From Myroides sp. 1354 (GTDB taxonomy: Bacteria > Bacteroidota > Bacteroidia > Flavobacteriales > Flavobacteriaceae), in the NCBI RefSeq assembly GCF_030324495.1, contig NZ_JACAGN010000001.1:1-64000 (forward strand): a DNA stretch of 64,000 nucleotides, read 5' to 3'. The stretch's first letter is position 1, and each line of letters opens with the position of its first letter. The notes under the pieces are model-generated. The model saw only the letters and a list, made by a program, of their open reading frames with translations. It did not search any database and was not told where the DNA came from. The position numbers and the translations under genes were made by a program. Positions 61,411-64,000 of the stretch are shown here, piece after piece.

Positions 61411-62682
61411 TTAAAGATCGAAACCGATATCTTTACGATAATAAATCTTATCGAAATTTAGTTTATCTATATTTTGATAAGATTTTTTTAATGCCTCTTT
61501 GTAGCTATTTCCATAAGAGGTAACAGCAAGTACACGTCCTCCATTTGTGACAATTTCATTGTTTTTTAATGCAGTTCCCGCATGGAAAACAATAGAATCT
61601 TCTACTTGTTCAATCCCAGTAATGACTTTTCCTTTCTCATAATCCTCTGGATAACCTCCAGACACTAGCATTACCGTTGTTGCACTACGCGCATCCAATT
61701 CAATCGTTTTTGTAGCCAATTCTTCTTTTGCTATCGCTTGGAATAATTCTACTAAATCCGATTTTACTCTAGGCATCACTACTTCCGTTTCAGGATCTCC
61801 CATACGTACATTGTATTCAATCACGAACGGATCATCTCCAACTTTAATGATACCAATAAAAATAAATCCTTTATAATCTAATTGATCTTTTTTAATTCCT
61901 TCTACCGTTGGAATAACAATGCGATCTTCAATTTTTTTCAAGAATTCATCCGTTGCAAATGGCACTGGAGAAACAGCTCCCATACCTCCTGTATTCAATC
62001 CTTTATCTCCTTCTCCAATTCGCTTGTAATCTTTAGCAGTAGGAAGCAATTGATATGATTGTCCATCTGTCAACACAAAACAGCTTAATTCTATTCCAGA
62101 TAAAAATTCTTCAATAACCACTTTAGAACTCGCGTCACCAAATTTGGCGTCCACTAACATATTTTCTAATTCAGCCTTTGCTTCATCTAAGTTTTCAAGA
62201 ATCACTACACCTTTTCCAGCAGCCAAACCGTCCGCTTTTAAAACGTAAGGTGCTTTTACTGTTTCTAAGAATTTTTTCCCTTCTTCAACCGTATCTTTTG
62301 TAAAACTTTGATAAGCTGCAGTAGGAATTTGATGTCTGATCAAAAATTCTTTCGCAAAATCTTTACTTCCTTCTAATTGTGCCGCCTTTTTCGAAGGTCC
62401 TATAACAGGAATATGTTGAATGGTGTCATCTTGTTTAAAAAAATCGACAATTCCCTTTACTAAAGGATCTTCTGGCCCAACCACGACCATGTCAATTTGA
62501 TGCGTCAAAACCACTTGTTTTACAGCGTCAAAATCATTGGGGTCAATCGCAATATTTTGAGCGATTTGAGCAGTTCCCGCATTTCCAGGAGCTACAAACA
62601 CAGCTTCACACTGTGGACTTTGTAACATCTTCCATGTAAGAGCATGTTCACGCCCACCTGAACCTAATAATAAAATTTTCAT
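61411..62682 (-). CDS. purD: Phosphoribosylamine--glycine ligase
   Basis: A 423-aa ATP-grasp enzyme of de novo purine synthesis that joins phosphoribosylamine and glycine. MKILLLGSGGREHALTWKM starts the N-terminal domain; the ATP-grasp core has VLKADGLAAGKGVVI, EEFLSGIELSCFVLTDG, KRIGEGDKGLNTGGMGAVSPVP and EYNVRMGDPETEVVMPR; the C-terminal part has VMLVSGGYPEDYEKG. TATTTTTG at 62709-62716 is a candidate -7 box. Confidence 0.97.
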   Translation of the reverse strand: MKILLLGSGGREHALTWKMLQSPQCEAVFVAPGNAGTAQIAQNIAIDPNDFDAVKQVVLTHQIDMVVVGPEDPLVKGIVDFFKQDDTIQHIPVIGPSKKAAQLEGSKDFAKEFLIRHQIPTAAYQSFTKDTVEEGKKFLETVKAPYVLKADGLAAGKGVVILENLDEAKAELENMLVDAKFGDASSKVVIEEFLSGIELSCFVLTDGQSYQLLPTAKDYKRIGEGDKGLNTGGMGAVSPVPFATDEFLKKIEDRIVIPTVEGIKKDQLDYKGFIFIGIIKVGDDPFVIEYNVRMGDPETEVVMPRVKSDLVELFQAIAKEELATKTIELDARSATTVMLVSGGYPEDYEKGKVITGIEQVEDSIVFHAGTALKNNEIVTNGGRVLAVTSYGNSYKEALKKSYQNIDKLNFDKIYYRKDIGFDL

Positions 62683-62708
62683 TACTTGTGTTGTTTGTTA
62701 TTATGGTT

Positions 62709-62716
62709 CAAAAATA
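62709..62716 (-). promoter_or_regulatory. Candidate -7 element of purD
   Basis: TATTTTTG on the minus strand, 26 bp before the purD ATG. No clear -33 box. Confidence 0.35.
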
Positions 62717-62739
62717 ATTATAAAAAAACGAATAAAGAA

Positions 62740-62769
62740 AAAGTTCCTAAGAATAAGAAGGACAACTTT
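62740..62769 (-). terminator. Possible terminator of the sugar transferase gene
   Basis: AAAGTTGTCCT (62759-62769 on the minus strand) pairs with AGGAACTTT (62740-62748) with a small bulge, followed by TTCTTT. It lies 11 bp after the stop codon. Confidence 0.4.
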
Positions 62770-62780
62770 ATAAAAAGCAG

Positions 62781-64000
62781 TTAGTACGCTTTTTCTTCTC
62801 CTGCAAAAACGTTGTAAACCGTCAAATAAATAATCTTTAAATCCAACAGAATGGACCAGTTTTCTAAGTAAAACAAATCGTATTTAAAGCGGTTGATAAT
62901 ATCTCTGTCATTCTCTATTTCTCCCCTATATCCGTGTGTTTGTGCCATTCCTGTAATCCCCGGTTTAACCAAGTGTCTCAACATGAATCGACTCACGCGT
63001 TTGGAGTACATTTTGGTATGTACAACCATATGGGGGCGAGGTCCAACAATAGACATATCTCCTAAAAAGACATTGATAAACTGTGGAAACTCATCCAAGC
63101 TCGATTTGCGTAAAAAAGCTCCAATCTTCGTAATGCGTTGGTCATTTCGCGTGGCTTGTTGTTTGTCGCTATCGTCGTTCATACGCATAGACCTAAACTT
63201 ATAACACCAAAATTCCTCATCGTTTAATCCTGTTCTTTTTTGTTTGAAAAAAACAGGTCCTTTTGATTCTCTTTTAATCAAAATAGCAATGACAGGAACT
63301 AACCAAGACAAAATGAACACAATAACAGCAATTGAAAAAACGAGGTCAAATAAGCGTTTAACCAATTTGTTATAGGGTTTATCTAATGGAATTACGCGTC
63401 TTGGAACTACGGGAATTAAATCGTAGTATTCAATCCTCAAATGATTGTTTAAAATATCTTTTTGCGTGGGTACATAACGCACTGTAATCATGCTATTATC
63501 TGCAAATTCAAGGAATTCTAAAAAGTTCTTCTCTTTTGTAAAAGAGAATTGTATGAAAAGCTCATCGACAATATGCTGTGATAGATATTGCTTCAAGTCT
63601 TCTAAACTTTCATCCTCTAAATTGAAAAAGTGATTATTAATGCGATAACCTAAATCTTTTCGCTTTAACAATACGGACTTTAAATTGCTAATTTCTCGTC
63701 CATTCCCCAAGAGGACAATATTTCTAAAGTTTCCTCCTAAGAATTTACGGATGTACTTCAACAAAAAGAAAATAGTAAATTTTACTGTACAAATAATAAC
63801 AAAAATAGAGATGCCATATCCTATTAGCTCTTTAATTTCAGCAAATCGGTCAAATATACCGTTATAAGACGCGACCAAAATGAATTGGAAGACAAATTGT
63901 TTAAACACCTTCTCCGCAACGCGAACTGTTTTGGTATGTCTATAAACGTCATAGTATCCACTTAATCCTGCTGCGATCAACCAACCTATTGACAATACAA
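62781..64000 (-). CDS. Polyprenyl-phosphate sugar-1-phosphate transferase (partial, runs off the right edge)
   Basis: The visible 406 codons lack the true start: the codon at 63993-63995 is an internal TTG and the frame continues past 64000. The N-terminal part holds membrane segments and a nucleotide-binding-like domain (NIVLLGNGREISNLKSVL). The C-terminal catalytic domain has a membrane hairpin (KRLFDLVFSIAVIVFILSW), PVFFKQKRTGLNDEEFWCYKFRSM, RKSSLDEFPQFINVFLGDMSIVGPRPHM and KPGITGMAQTHGYRG. This is the WbaP/WcaJ type that transfers a sugar phosphate to undecaprenyl phosphate to start capsule, exopolysaccharide or O-antigen units. Confidence 0.9.
   Translation of the reverse strand, partial: VLSIGWLIAAGLSGYYDVYRHTKTVRVAEKVFKQFVFQFILVASYNGIFDRFAEIKELIGYGISIFVIICTVKFTIFFLLKYIRKFLGGNFRNIVLLGNGREISNLKSVLLKRKDLGYRINNHFFNLEDESLEDLKQYLSQHIVDELFIQFSFTKEKNFLEFLEFADNSMITVRYVPTQKDILNNHLRIEYYDLIPVVPRRVIPLDKPYNKLVKRLFDLVFSIAVIVFILSWLVPVIAILIKRESKGPVFFKQKRTGLNDEEFWCYKFRSMRMNDDSDKQQATRNDQRITKIGAFLRKSSLDEFPQFINVFLGDMSIVGPRPHMVVHTKMYSKRVSRFMLRHLVKPGITGMAQTHGYRGEIENDRDIINRFKYDLFYLENWSILLDLKIIYLTVYNVFAGEEKAY

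Noticed and set aside
62781..63995. Complete sugar transferase gene starting at 63995
   Set aside because: The supposed start is an internal TTG and the frame continues to the end of the window, so the gene is cut by the edge.

Overview
The window is AT-rich chromosomal DNA of a Bacteroidota bacterium, almost certainly family Flavobacteriaceae. The evidence is the set of lineage-typical proteins (DUF6029, DUF4292, DUF5686, DUF4254, DUF6427 and DUF6341-like families, the Bat operon, an OlsF-type acyltransferase, an N-acyl-ornithine carbamoyltransferase arginine pathway), promoters of the TTTG/TANNTTTG type, and the lack of obvious Shine-Dalgarno sequences. Myroides would fit but cannot be proven from this window. 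No phage, plasmid, IS, CRISPR or obvious defence island is visible. It reads as ordinary core genome with a few unusual regulatory stretches.

Layout. 1-720 is non-coding: a strong outward-reading promoter that resembles a flavobacterial rRNA promoter, then tandem 137-bp modules carrying perfect palindromes. 722-4402 holds a DUF6029 barrel, a TlpA thioredoxin, an Omp28-like lipoprotein and tRNA-Asn. 4479-10946 is housekeeping: rseP, serS, DUF4286, rsmA, mgtE and a D-hydroxyacid dehydrogenase. 10971-13990 has two paralogous small lipoproteins and an olsF-type bifunctional acyltransferase. 14352-17538 has exonuclease III, an OmpA-like lipoprotein and a YbdG-type mechanosensitive channel. 17605-19247 is xseB/xseA. 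19422-23588 is a co-directional run: dut, nucleotidyltransferase, DUF4292 lipoprotein, EnvC-like protein, 3-hydroxyanthranilate dioxygenase. 23832-27914 holds an ALDH7-type dehydrogenase, a barrel protein, and a phosphatase/AlbA_2 pair. 28082-37130 is a complete Bat operon (moxR, DUF58, a BatD-like protein, batA, batB, batC, batD, batE). 37127-44985 has cvpA, a conserved hypothetical gene, pheS, a DUF5686 protein, a padR operon with a candidate 27-aa gene, and a PaaE-like reductase.

45637-53855 is a complete eight-gene arginine operon on the minus strand (GNAT-argG-argC-argD-argF'-argB-argE-argH). It runs through acylated intermediates and uses an N-acyl-ornithine carbamoyltransferase. Upstream at 54012-54077 I found an unlisted 21-codon ORF ending in Thr-Ser-Arg-Ser-Ser-Arg-Ser-Arg-Ala. 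All its Arg codons are CGG, a codon expected to be rare in such AT-rich DNA, and small hairpins follow. This is the best candidate in the window for an undescribed regulatory system: an arginine leader peptide.

54301-64000 contains two paralogous YD-repeat-like lipoproteins, a GT9 glycosyltransferase with apt, DUF4254, upp, DUF6427, a DUF6341-like protein, purD, and a polyprenyl-phosphate sugar transferase that runs off the right edge.
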